NCBI GenBank assembly: GCA_013420905.1
Contig: JAAXNY010000003.1
Coordinates: forward strand, 124,001-188,000
Source of the DNA: Collybia mongolica
Lineage: Eukaryota > Basidiomycota > Agaricomycetes > Agaricales > Clitocybaceae
Length of the DNA: 64,000 bases
Reading direction: 5' to 3'
A model generated the notes under the pieces. It saw nothing but the letters and a program-made list of their open reading frames with translations. It was not told the origin of the DNA and ran no database searches. Both the position numbers and the translations under genes were made by a program. Below are positions 50,901-62,049 of the stretch, one piece after another (the first letter of the stretch is position 1; the number at the start of each line of letters is the position of its first letter).

Positions 50901-53900
50901 TGGTAGGGCCCGTATAATTGGTGATATCGTTCTAAATGCAGCATGGCTGGATAAGCAGTTGAGAAACCTTGTGAGAATGCGCACCGGGCGATCCATGTCT
51001 TCTTGTTCGTGCCTCCAATCTTGGTTTACCGTCTTTCCCATCCCATGATATTGGATTCAAGGCGGAGTAGAGTGATAATGGATTTCATTGAGGATGGCAG
51101 AACAGCCCACTGAAGGGAATACTGGCGTTTAAACAACAGTCTGGCAAGTCATCTCGAGTGATCACGACGGGGTTGTGAACAAACCTGTAAAAAATAGTGG
51201 TCAATTAGCATTGATTCAAGCATGAATTGGTGCTCGCACATTAGACTTTACCTCGTTTTCTATCCGAACACCCTGGTTTTTCCAATGGTATTCCCATAGT
51301 GACTGACGCCTGAATGAGTGACTCAATTAACGAGGGGGAAAGTAGATACAAACTGGATAACGTACACAAAAATCTTCGATATACGAATGAGAGCCTTACA
51401 GCTGAGCGCAGACAGAGCATGGAAGTTATTCACCAGGATTCTAGACTTTGTATTTCACGCGAAATAATCATCAATCGGAGCCTAAAATTATGATCACATC
51501 TTTTCTTCAACGAGCTCTGTCCCCCATCAGTACATTTCTTCACTATTGACCTTGCACTCAGCAGTGGGGGTTCTAGCTGAATTGCCACACAAGCATCACT
51601 CAATAGGGAGGTATGCCGTTAATTCGTGTTTGAACCTAACCGTTGATACAGATAGTCGAAATGATCACAAGGCTCTTGATCAGCCTTTCCGGGGGTAGAC
51701 GGCATATGGATCTGGATCGGGATAACATATTGGGTAGACAGGTCTATGTGCACATACGCCTAACGTCCGACATTTAATGCTTGCATGTTAACCATATAGC
51801 GCTGATACATGCACCCTCCAATTGCGCCGATCGTGAGTGATTATCACGTATACAAGCAAGGACACAAACTATCTCGCTGCTTCTTTCCCGGGTGGTGCTT
51901 GGAACTAAAATATTGGGTTTTCCTTTGTAGTCTCTTCAATCTGTCCAACCGCCGGCGTTGCATGACCTAAAGGGCGTCCACATGGAATTACCTATAGTGC
52001 TCATGTCTGTCTGCAAAAACTGTTCATACAAAAACTAGGTGCTGTGACACTTTGACTTATCTCCATCTCTTGTCAGACACCGTCCTTATCTTGGCTTTAA
52101 TGTTCTGTCTCGGCGTTCACTTCAACAGCGCTGATGCTAATCGGTACGGAAATAAATACCCCATTCCGTTTTATCACCACTGCTTGAGGCTCCTCAGGCG
52201 CTATAGGGTGTTCATCAATGAAAAGTATGTAATAGCAGTGATACGAGATCTTGGTATGGACCGGGCCCCGCCCATGCATCATTCACAGATATTCGGTCTT
52301 ATCCTTTCTTCGGTGATCTCAGTATGATTTACAAATCATGTTGATCAACCGCAAATTTAAGGCTCCTTCTATGTGCCTCTCTGTCCAGAATATACGAACA
52401 TTACACACTCCATCAGTGCTTTTGTGTAAAGCCGGAATTACTGTCCCTCCTTCGATCATTGGGGAAAATCAGAGTGGCACTTCTCCCTAAGGTCTATTTT
52501 GGGTCTTGGAGATCCCTTCTGAAGGAGATGAGCACCTTCACAGAGCTTCTTCCTGTACCTTTAGGTCTAACTTATTCTGAAAGTGGCACGACCTCTGGCG
52601 ATGAAGGTTAAATGCTATAGAGGAGAAGAATATGAAACAGTACTACAACACTTTAAGTAGCGTGCTCGGAAGTATCAGAAGGAGGCGTCGGATGTGGCAG
52701 TTGTCACTTCTCCGGTGCTCCGGAGTATCCATTCACAATACAACTTAATTGTATCACCAAATATAATCAGGATGATACAAAGTTTGGGACGGTATGTATC
52801 ACCCCTATGATGTGTTCAATCAAATTTTATGGTATTACAGTTTAGAGAGCACCAGTACTGCATGTCTGTATAGGGTAATCAGTGATGAGCCTTACATCTG
52901 CTGAGCAGCATATGGCATGTATGAAAGAATTTAGGACCAAATACAATTCAATTTCAAGCCACAGCAATACTGATATGGGTAACAAAATGGGCTACATTTA
53001 TCTGAGATACATTAATGCTCAGTGCTATCCCTGACCGCTTCCACTTTGCCCCCGCCCCTCAACCTGTTGAGGAACTGCCACACTAGTGCCATGGTTGGGT
53101 TCAACAAGGTCTACAATGTTTCCAGATAACCTGACTGAAATGTCTATTATGTACATCTCACCCACGGTGAAAGGGGGCTCCTGGGCTATAAGTGTGCTGA
53201 TGCTATGAAATGTAATCTCTTACACACACACACACCAAATCTAACAATCAACACACAAACAGTAGGAATCGCCTGTTTTGAGTTCGGGTTCAAGTGCTTG
53301 GAAGCACTAAGCTTTGAATAGTACTAGTCAAGGCCCTTTCCAATGATCTCTCGACAGGTTTGATTCAGACAAAGCTTTAACACAAGTTTAAAGCTTGCTA
53401 GGTATATTTGTAATATCTCTCGATCCAATAGACTGAGTACCAAGTGTATGTTCAATTATTAATGATCCCAAGCAGATCTATAAGTCCAAGTGACTTATTA
53501 AACAAACAGTGCCAAGTGCACTAAAGGCCAAGTGCCTAGTAATTCCAATGGACAATGTGGTACTAAGTTCCAAGTGAACTAGGACTCTTCAATTCTGTGA
53601 TCTCTTCAAACAATTCCAATCAAGACAACTTTGAAGCAATCTGAGCCTTAATTCGGGCATGCAATAGTGTTTCAACAAATATGATTTGTATACTCTATAG
53701 TAGCACGAAGTGGGGGCAAGATTCCTTACCTTTGTGCTACTCTTCTACAGTCTATTTATAGTGTACAAACTAAATATCATACGGAATTGTAAATTTTATA
53801 TGGAACCACGCTCCCCCGTGCCAAGGATCTGTATTTAATGCTGACTCGACCTCTACAACTTGGCGCGTGCGCCATGCGTGCCAATTATGTTGTTACTTGT

Positions 53901-54371
53901 TACTTATCAAATATTGAAAGAGCTGGCTAAACTCTTATCAAGTCCCGACCATGTGCTTGGTTATTTAAAACAGCGTGGCACTGTCATTTACTTCTCCTGA
54001 TCATCCCAGTTGTTATTCACAGTGTCCTGTCTCTTCCAGTAGTTAACACCAAGTGCCCCTGACTAGGATCGGGTTGTGCAAGTCCCAAATTTACAATTAC
54101 TTCTCCTATTAATGATGATCCCCAGACTAATGATATCATACTACAACAGTTACTTATGAATTAAGATACCAAGGTTGTAACTGGGCATGGTGAATAGGAC
54201 TAATAATAGGCCGTACTCATAGTCCTCTGTACTGATAGTGTATTATCCATTAGACTAGTTCACTCTGATTAGCTGTCTTGGAGCTCGACTCTAATCCTTT
54301 ATTACCGTTTACTTGGTTATTAGAAATGATACTAATAGCCTTACTTGTTGACTTTATAAGTGCAAACAATT
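47971..54371. other. Long gene-poor stretch
   Basis: AT-rich, no convincing gene in six frames. Frames at 50549-50944 (minus) and 52052-52327 (plus) lack motifs. At 53285-54060 the hexamer-plus CCAAGTG occurs six times and CAAGTGCTTGG once, next to an A/T box CTATTTATAG (about 53753), an arrangement that could be part of an old LTR or a regulatory cluster. A short CA repeat lies at 53222-53235. Confidence 0.45.
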
Positions 54372-54648
54372 TCAGGCCCTATCAACAGTATGGTGGCTAT
54401 TCACAAGAGCAACAACAGCTGTTGGATAAATTGCCTATGAAACAATGGATCTACCTTAGACACATATTACATATTGACAAGTGGTACTTACTGAAATTCC
54501 AAAAAATAAAGGATTAATGACTCTTTGTGCATAACTGGTTACTGTCAAACCTTCACTAAAAAAGAATCCAAGTATGACATAAACAGTCTGCACCTATTAG
54601 CCAGTAAATTGACCACAGATGTAAATAACAAACTTGGGCTAGACAGAA

Positions 54649-54664
54649 TACAACTCCCGATTCT
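54649..54664. repeat. 16-bp target-site duplication, left copy
   Basis: TACAACTCCCGATTCT, immediately before the LINE poly-T run; identical to 62034-62049. Confidence 0.93.
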
Positions 54665-55004
54665 TTTTTTTTTTTGGTTCAACATTTTATATACCAACTG
54701 TACATAATACATGTGCTGGTCACTACAAGTAGTAATTGGAAAAGGGTGGAGAGAGGGGCAGGAGACAAAGCGCTGCAGGGCTAGGGTGCTTGCCCGACCG
54801 GGGTTGGACTAGTGAATAGAGCCAGAGCTCGTTGTACACAGGCCGGAAGGGCCAATCTACGCCAGGGGGTGGACCCCCTGCTGCAGTGCTCCGCAGCAGG
54901 TGGTGGCTTCAAGTCCACTGATTATCCAGGTTCACATGTTTGGGCAGGGAGCACCCTATAGCCGTCACTTAGAACACTGAGTACCTCCCCTAGCCTGTTT
55001 AGGA

Positions 55005-58000
55005 CTAGGGAACATCGAACGCAAAAGCGTTTTCGTTCTCTGAGAGGAATTCAACCAGCCACGCATAGCGCAGCTGGCGGCTGGGCTTGTCTTCCCGTCC
55101 GTGTTGTGGACAGTCGAATAGGACGTGTTGTATGGTTTCCAAGGGAGCACCGCACCTACAGGAGACAGATTCTTCCTTGAAGAATCGCGATCGGAACACC
55201 CCAATTGGAGCATGTCCGGTGATGCATCGCACCAAGTGGGCAGTCAGAGCATGGCTGTGACCAGTCTTGCGCATCCATGGCCCATTGTTTACATGGGTCG
55301 GAGTGAGCGGGGTGTCCTTTTTCGCATAGAGTGTCAGGAAATTGGAGCCAATGTACTTCTTGGATTGGAAGAGAGACTTCCAGCCGTCAAGCATGCGTGT
55401 AACTGCTTTGCGTCGTGCAAAGTCAGCAGATATAACCAGCGCTCCACCTGCCTCAACATGAGTTGAGATGGCGCTGATGTGTGCCAGTTGGTGGTCTTCA
55501 ATCTCCACACCACTTGTAATATGGTGGAGGTGAATCTTGTGGATGGCGCGGAGCTGCAGCCAAGGCAGCAGCACATCGCACACTTTGAGGGCTGATGCTT
55601 GACCTGAGTGGTGCGACGCATCGAGGGAACGCCTGAGGGCGTTGATGGAGTCGGAGAAGATATGGACATCATGGATGTCCTCTAGTCCAATGTCAGCTGC
55701 CTGTTGGGCGCCTTCCGCAATCGCTCGCAGCTCAGCGTCATCAGACGTAGATAGGCTGGTAGCAAACCAGTCCTCATATAAATCTCCATTGTGCCAGACG
55801 CGGTACACTGCGATTGACTGCATGGGAGGAGGGGGGGTGGATGCATCAGTGATAATGCAGATGCTCCATGGGGAATGAGAGGCCTCATCGACAGCGCTCT
55901 TCAGTGATGTGGTGCGGTCTTTCATGAATTCCTTGCGGTGATCACTGCCCTTAGGTGGGGGGGTGACAATGTCGTAGACAATGCGACCAGGGAACAGGTC
56001 CTTGGGGCGCATGCCTGGTTGGTTGAGTGGGTGGACAGGGTCCAGATCCAGGGAAGAGAGGCCAAGGTTAGACCAGGCCTCTACGATGGGCGATACTAGT
56101 TTACCGAGCCTATGGCTTGGGTTGCGGGCATTGAGGGTCTTGACAGAGAATTTGTGGTTCCCATCGATGAGGCGTCGAAAGGCGTGTGAGGCCTGGAGCG
56201 CACGGGAGCGGACATGACTCCTTTCCACCAGCTTTCTGACATGGAGGTGGATAGGGGGTATGCCTGCGAGGGTCTCGCCAGCCCCGTTTGGGGATGTCTT
56301 GAAGGCGCCAGTGATCCAAAGGCACGCTCGTCTTTGCATCTTCCGGAGGTTATTGAGAGGGCCTGCCATGCGGGCCCCTTCGTACATCCAAAGCCTGCTC
56401 CCATATGTAGCGATGGGAAGAACACAGGCTCGGTATAGCATTCGTTTGTGCTTGGGCCTAAGTCCGCGCACCAAGTTGCCAAGGGAGAGCATAGCCTTTA
56501 CAGAGGTGAGGGCTTTGTTCGTGTATCGTTTGACATGCTCTCTGAATGTGAGGGGACGGTCAAAGAAGAATCCGAGGTAGCACCAAATGGTGCCAGGGCG
56601 GAGGGGGGTGTCCCCAGTATATGGGGCATAGCCAAGGTCGATGTCAGGGTTGATATCACCGTGTTTTTGAGAGAAGTGGAATCCCTCTGACTTGCTGTGT
56701 TCAAGAACCAAACCCATAGCCTGGGTGAGCTCGAATACGACTTTGTAGGCCCCTTTGGTTCTGTTCGAATGTGTCCGACTGCACTATAATGGTGCCATTG
56801 TCCACATAGGAAATTAGTGAAGCTATGCGGACCCTCCATTCGAATTCCTTGAGGAGGGGTGCAAGGCATAGGGCAGAGAGGATGGGGGACATGGCGGAGC
56901 CCTGTCCCAGACCCACGCTGGATGGGAAGAGCGGGGACACTTTGTCGTCCCATGCATATCTAGTATGACAATCAACGAGGTATGACCTGAAGAACGCAAC
57001 CACTTCTGGTGTGAATCCCTGTCTCTCGAGGATGTGTAAGAGGACCTTGTGGTTTATGGATGGGAAGAACTGAGCTAGGTCAAAAGCAACGATGCTCGTC
57101 TTGAGTTTGGCACGCCATCCTGAGCGGACAATGTGTGTGAGAAAGCAGCCAGCATCCTCAGTGGAGTTCTGACGGACTCCTCCGAACTGATTGGGGTGAA
57201 GTACACCATGTTGAGCAGCTTCAAACTGCATCCTGGTGGACAACATTTTCTCTAGAAGTTTGCCCAGTGTGTTCAATAGAACTATTGGGCAAAATGACTT
57301 GGGAGTGTCATACAATGGTTTACCCGGCTTGGGTATGACCACCGTAATGGATGCTTTAAACTCGGCAGGCCAATGGCCTGACGAGAGGCAAGCGTTTGCA
57401 AGCCACAAGAGTAGTTTGCTGCACAGGTCATCTTGGATGATCCGTTTAAGGTGACACCATGAGATGTGATCCGGCCCAGGGGCGGATCGATTCGAGGTGC
57501 CTGAAAGGGCATCCGACGTCTCAGCAGCAGAGTAGGGGACCCACACCCGCGTTGTGGGTGAGGTCCAAGCGTTGCCCAGCTTGTCAAGGTCAATTGGCCT
57601 ATCAATAGCTGAGTTGAAGGTGGAGTGCAATGTGTTCCATAGCGACTCTGTGGTGCTGCATGGCATGCCTTGGTACGAGATAGCCTTGACCGGGGGTGTC
57701 TTGCATGGGCCTACCCAGTCCATGAGATCCCATGGTCTGAGGTTAGTATTAGCAATTTCATCGATGCGTTCGTCGAAGTGCTTTCGTTTCGCTCTATGCG
57801 TGGCGGCCTTGAAGGCCTTCCAGTCCTCTGGGAGATCAGAGCTCATGGCCTCAGACCTCGTCCGGGTGCAGTCCGAGTCCCACCAAGACTTAGACCGGGC
57901 GCAAGCCCGGTTAGTCTTAGCATGATGGGACCATGCCGTTTCAAAGCCCTTAGCTATCGCCTGAGCAACTAGTTGAGTTTGTTCTGCTGATGAGACGTCA

Positions 58001-58849
58001 GGGATTTGGATGAGCCTGAGAAGTGAACACACTTCCGCAAGGAAAGCGGTCTCTTCTTCGGAGTCAATTTTGATTGACATCTTCCCTTCGGGGAACTTGA
58101 CCCTAAGGGGGATGTCTAGGAGTAGAGGAAAGTGATCAGGTTCACCCTTATCACCTATCGTCAGGTCGGCTGTGTAACCCCGGAATGCCGGGACAAACAC
58201 AAGGTCAAGGACTGAGCCGCGCAGGGCCAAATTATACGGCCAATGCGTGACCCGCCCCGAGGGGGGGGGCAATCCACTCAAGGCTGAGGGCGGCCGCGCA
58301 CTCCATGAGCCTGTTGGCCATGGGGTGCTCATGATTGAGGGTAGCATCCCAATGTGCTGAGGGGCAATTAAAATCACCCCCCATATAGCTAACAACGGGG
58401 AACTCATCCAGGTGGTCTTCGAGGAATTGGACTTCTGATCCATTCTCATCTGAGTAGACATTCATCAAATGCACTGGGCCAAGGTGCCCTCGAACAGTGA
58501 TGAGCATGACGTCGCGGTGGTTAATGATGTCCGACTGGAGCTTAGGTTTCACCGAGCGGATAGCTCGGTTGACATAGGCCATGACGCACGGCCGATCTTC
58601 GGCAGCGTCGAACCCTTTGGGGAACATGGGAATCCAGTCCGGGTGGACGGGGGGTCCCCTGATGGGGACCCCATCTTTTTCGGTCAAGGAGGCTGTATAC
58701 CGTACAGTGGCCCATGGCGGCTCCTGCAGGAAGAGAATGTCAGTGACGTCCTTGCGGCGTTCTAACAGGTCAACTGTCCAGTGTCATTTGCGCCTGACAT
58801 TTTGGCAGTAGGTTCTGAGCGTATTTACATTACAAGTTGTACTAGACAT
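55005..58849 (-). pseudogene. LINE ORF2: endonuclease, reverse transcriptase, RNase H (disabled)
   Basis: ATG at 58849, 27 bp after the ORF1 stop. The endonuclease part has ILFLQEPPW, YMGGDFNCPSAHWD and PDHFPLLLDI. The RT part has VIPKPGKP, IVAFDLAQFFPSIN, GLGQGSAMSPILS and SYVDNGTIIVQS. RNase H has ITDAS, the DDAELRAI acid and FSDSINAL. A Cys-His knuckle (CRCGAPLETIQHVLFDC) is near the end. Lesions: TGA at codon 22 inside NVRRK-stop-HW; a one-base gain in the nine-G run 58261-58269; a second shift near 56755 between TFEQN and VVFELTQ; and the RT signature YVDD changed to YVDN (GAT to AAT). It cannot make an active enzyme as written. The TGA and the AAT both fit loss of C from CG sites. Confidence 0.88.
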
Positions 58850-58876
58850 TAATCAAGTAACTTTTTGTCGAAACGC

Positions 58877-60718
58877 TCAAGTACCCTCCCTGCGTCCTCG
58901 GAGCCTGTCTCCTGTAACGGTGGGGAAGGGGGTATTAGCAGATGGTGCGAAGCGTAAGAGCTCATCACCTACCTTCTGGGCAGTGTACTTGGCCGCTAGC
59001 CACTTGGCGTCATAGCGGTGTTTCCAAAAGGAACACTTCCTGTCGTCAGACTCATGGGCAAGGCCACAGTTGACACATCGGGAGGCGTGGGGGCACTTAT
59101 GACCTGCTGGTGTTGCAAGTCTTGGTGGGGTGGCCTTGGGGGCGGCCTTGCAGCACGCCGCTAGGTTGCGGTGATTGCGGGCATCGTGAGGTCCGCCGCA
59201 ATAGGAGCACAGTTGAGCTCTGAAGGGACAGACCTCCTTGCGGTGGCCAAACCTCCAGCACTTCGTGCAGATAGGGACCCCTATTTGCTTGTCAGCGGGC
59301 AGGATGGTCAAAGATTGGGACCCAAGCATGAAGCTCTTGTTCCAAAGGCTGCGGAGGTGGGTGCCTCCACGAGAATCATAAATGTCGAAGAACACAGTGC
59401 ATGAGTCTGACATCTTGGAGTTTCTGACCATGCGGGGGAGCGCCCCTTGGTACAGATGGATCGCACCTTTCCATTTGCAGGTTTCAAGGATAGTCTTGAC
59501 CTCCAATGGAGTGATGGGAATGGGCTTCCCGGTTTCATCATATGCGACGGTCATACTGAAGAAGGGAAAGTTGGGGATGCGGAGGAAGGTCTTGGAGGAC
59601 CTGACCTCAACCCGTGTCTCTGTATCAGCCCCTCGAGCCTCCTTTGCCTTGGCGTCAAAGAACTGGTAGAGGACCTGGAGATTGTCTTCAGAAGGCACAG
59701 AGTCCATGATGAGGGACAAACCCCCAAGATGGTTCCGTGTTTCCACGACGGTGCAGATGGTTCGGCGATTAGAACCAAGAGTACTGTTGATTGTTGGTAT
59801 AACGGGAGCGTCGTCCCAGTACACTGGCGGAGAACAGAAAACCACAACTTCTTTCCGAGAGGAGCCGTAGGTGGTGGAATGCTTCACATTGGCACGAGCT
59901 CGTTCAGCGTTTGTGCGGGAGATGGCAGCCCCGCCCGCAACAATCTGTTGCGCTTGGATGATGGATGCATTGGGAGCTGAGGGGAATGACTTGGCCATTT
60001 GGACTAGTCCCTCCGCCGTGGCAGCAGCGCCCTTTCTCCTCTTGGAAGGGGGAGGTTGGGGGAGAGAGGCAGCAGCTGCTGCCGTAGATGCAAACAAGGC
60101 CGGGGTCAGCCTAGGGGGGGGAGGCGGAGGCCGTCTGGATGACCGAGCCGGGATAAGCTTCCTTTGGGGCCTGCGGAGACCTGCAGGGTCAGAGGTAGCA
60201 TTGGACGAATGGGGGGGGCGCTGCCCTGATCCAGGGGGACCGTACTTAGGGGCGGGGGGAGCGTCAGGGGGGAGCTGGCTCCGAAGGCTGTCGATGACCT
60301 GTTGTAGGGCAGCGACTTGAGAGGTCCCATTGGCAACATGCCGGATGAGGCCGATTTCGGAGGCCGAGTATATGACCTGGAGGAGCTCAGTGGCAAAGGT
60401 GTCAGTGAGGTGTGCAGGGATGCGATATCCCTTTTCAGTCCAGAGGTTCATAAGCTCTGTTGTGTTGTGGAGCGATGAGGTAGCTGCCTGGACGTCCACC
60501 TCCGCCGATTCTTTCGAACTGGTTGGGAGGAAGGCATCAGCAGGGTCGTCAAAGCTCTCCTGGAAGGAGTTCATCTCCACCCCCTCCAAAGTTTCCTCTT
60601 GGTCCTGGGGGGGTGGGGCTGGGGCTTTGCCTTTGGCGGACGACAGTGTAATGGTGTCGTTGTCTGCCGCAGTGTCCATTGGAGTGGAGGAATCCGCCTC
60701 CGATGCAGGTGCAGGCAT
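58877..60718 (-). CDS. LINE ORF1, gag-like RNA-binding protein
   Basis: 613 aa from the first ATG, uninterrupted. N-terminal half is Pro/Ala/Ser rich and low in order. The centre contains a folded region (ETRVEVRSSKTFLRIPNFPFF). Near the C-terminus are zinc knuckles: CTKCWRFGHRKEVC, CSYCGGPHDARNHRNLAAC, then CVNCGLAHESDDRKC. This is the usual make-up of LINE ORF1 proteins that coat the element's RNA. The frame stays open for about 50 codons upstream of the ATG (PPDIRDYLRGSSSSAPSRS) to a TGA, and this part reads like coding sequence, so the original start may have been further upstream and been lost. Confidence 0.87.
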   Translation of the reverse strand: MPAPASEADSSTPMDTAADNDTITLSSAKGKAPAPPPQDQEETLEGVEMNSFQESFDDPADAFLPTSSKESAEVDVQAATSSLHNTTELMNLWTEKGYRIPAHLTDTFATELLQVIYSASEIGLIRHVANGTSQVAALQQVIDSLRSQLPPDAPPAPKYGPPGSGQRPPHSSNATSDPAGLRRPQRKLIPARSSRRPPPPPPRLTPALFASTAAAAASLPQPPPSKRRKGAAATAEGLVQMAKSFPSAPNASIIQAQQIVAGGAAISRTNAERARANVKHSTTYGSSRKEVVVFCSPPVYWDDAPVIPTINSTLGSNRRTICTVVETRNHLGGLSLIMDSVPSEDNLQVLYQFFDAKAKEARGADTETRVEVRSSKTFLRIPNFPFFSMTVAYDETGKPIPITPLEVKTILETCKWKGAIHLYQGALPRMVRNSKMSDSCTVFFDIYDSRGGTHLRSLWNKSFMLGSQSLTILPADKQIGVPICTKCWRFGHRKEVCPFRAQLCSYCGGPHDARNHRNLAACCKAAPKATPPRLATPAGHKCPHASRCVNCGLAHESDDRKCSFWKHRYDAKWLAAKYTAQKVGDELLRFAPSANTPFPTVTGDRLRGRREGT

Positions 60719-61226
60719 GGGTGGTCGAAAGAAGACCCGTTGTGCAATAGTAGGGAGGCCTGGGGGTCTCTGAGGAGTTGTGCTCCTGGATGGAGCAGAG
60801 GAGGAGGACCCACGAAGGTAGTCGCGAATGTCCGGCGGTTTGGAGGCGCGTTCCGCTGATCGCTGGGATCGGTGACAGTACCGAGTTCACTGGGAGTGTG
60901 TTAAGTCGTCAGACTTGTAACTCCGAGCGGGCCTCTAGTTGTAAAATAATAGAGGAATTCCTATGCAGAAAGAGCGAAGATCAGCGTAGCAAAGGCAATG
61001 GGAATATACCGGAGAATGGTGTCAGACGGCAGGTGTGAAGGGGGTCGGAGATTGTCGGAGTCGGTGGTCACGACTTCGGAGGCGCGTCGGTCGGCGACGC
61101 AGTACGACTGTACGGTGAACAGGACTCGGCGGTGCGATGTCCGAGCGTTCGGCGTAACGGGTTCGGTGCGGGATGCAACTTTGGTGCAAAGTTCGGACGC
61201 GTCTTATAAGAGAGCGAGAGCTCCGT

Positions 61227-61252
61227 AGAGAGAGAGAGAGAGAGAGAGAGAA
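61227..61252. repeat. GA microsatellite in LINE 5' UTR
   Basis: About 12 GA units in the element's 5' UTR. Confidence 0.85.
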
Positions 61253-61386
61253 GGTAGTTGATATCTGTCAAGTAAGTAAAATACAGAGGTATTTATACTA
61301 AAAGTTGTACCCTAGGCCGGAGTCTGTGTCTACAGATGTGACCAAGGAAACATGAAGGAGGAGATAGATAAATTAGATACAGGGTC

Positions 61387-61549
61387 GGTGTGGGAATGCG
61401 TCGTTATGTTTCATACTACAAGGCGGACTCTATACTTCGGTGTCTGTGCCTACCAGGCACGTTGGTGTGGGAATGCGTCGTTATGTTTCATACTACAAGG
61501 CGGACTCTATACTTCGGTGTCTGTGCCCACCGGGCACGTCGGTGTGGCC
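61387..61549. repeat. 77-bp tandem repeat in LINE 5' UTR
   Basis: Two nearly identical 77-bp units (61387-61463 and 61464-61540), beginning GGTGTGGGAATGCG, and the first bases of a third at 61541. They differ only near CCTACCAGGCAC versus CCCACCGGGCAC. In other LINEs such 5' monomers carry the promoter; that is inference here. Confidence 0.88.
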
Positions 61550-62033
61550 ATACCAACGATACGTACATGTTGAAGGAACATGAAGACGTGACTTCGGAGT
61601 CGGTGGTCGGCGGCGCGATCGACGAAGGGATATCCGGCGGCGGCGGCGGCGACGGAGCCACGGCGGGAATCGTTGAGGAAAGCGGTCGGCATGATGTTCG
61701 GTGAGAGTCAATACTTCGGCGGCGGCGAACTCGTGATATGGGACCGGCAGTGGTTATTCCGTATGATCTCGGCGGCGGCGCATGTTTACTCGGTAGTGGG
61801 GATTTCCTAGGTCATGGTGCAGTTAAGGAAAAGACCGTTTGACACGCATGGAGCGAGGCCATGCTTGTCATCGGCTGGGTGGATTGTCTTTGCCCATGTC
61901 AGAGGCACGGGGCTTGGTTGGTAGAGTGTTATCGGGGGTGATCTAGGGCAGCAGGGTGCGTAGAACGACGATGACGACTACGACGGTGGCTGTGCACGTC
62001 ATGGTAACAAGTCAAGAAGCAGTGTGCTGGCTG

Positions 62034-62049
62034 TACAACTCCCGATTCT
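62034..62049. repeat. 16-bp target-site duplication, right copy
   Basis: TACAACTCCCGATTCT; identical to 54649-54664. Confidence 0.93.

Larger units (their letters stand above)
54665..62033 (-). mobile_element. Complete non-LTR retrotransposon (LINE), about 7.37 kb
   Basis: Bounded by a perfect 16-bp duplication and, at its 3' end, by a short poly(A) tail (poly-T on the plus strand at 54665). Order on the minus strand: 5' UTR of about 1.3 kb with 77-bp tandem repeats, gag-like ORF1 with CCHC knuckles, ORF2 with apurinic-type endonuclease, reverse transcriptase, RNase H and a terminal Cys/His knuckle, then a 340-bp 3' UTR. The RNase H and layout fit the I/Tad-like side of LINEs; clade not certain. 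The element lies in a coding exon of a 7TM gene. Confidence 0.92.

Noticed and set aside
50549..50944. 131-aa minus-strand frame
   Set aside because: No motif, no splice partners, and odd composition; kept only as part of the gene-poor stretch.
58469..60773. Plus-strand open frames across the LINE (e.g. 59447-59980, 60330-60773)
   Set aside because: They are antisense shadows of ORF1 and ORF2, which have recognisable domains on the minus strand.
61380..61549. 77-bp repeats as a CRISPR array
   Set aside because: Units are directly adjacent with no spacers, and lie in a eukaryotic LINE 5' UTR.
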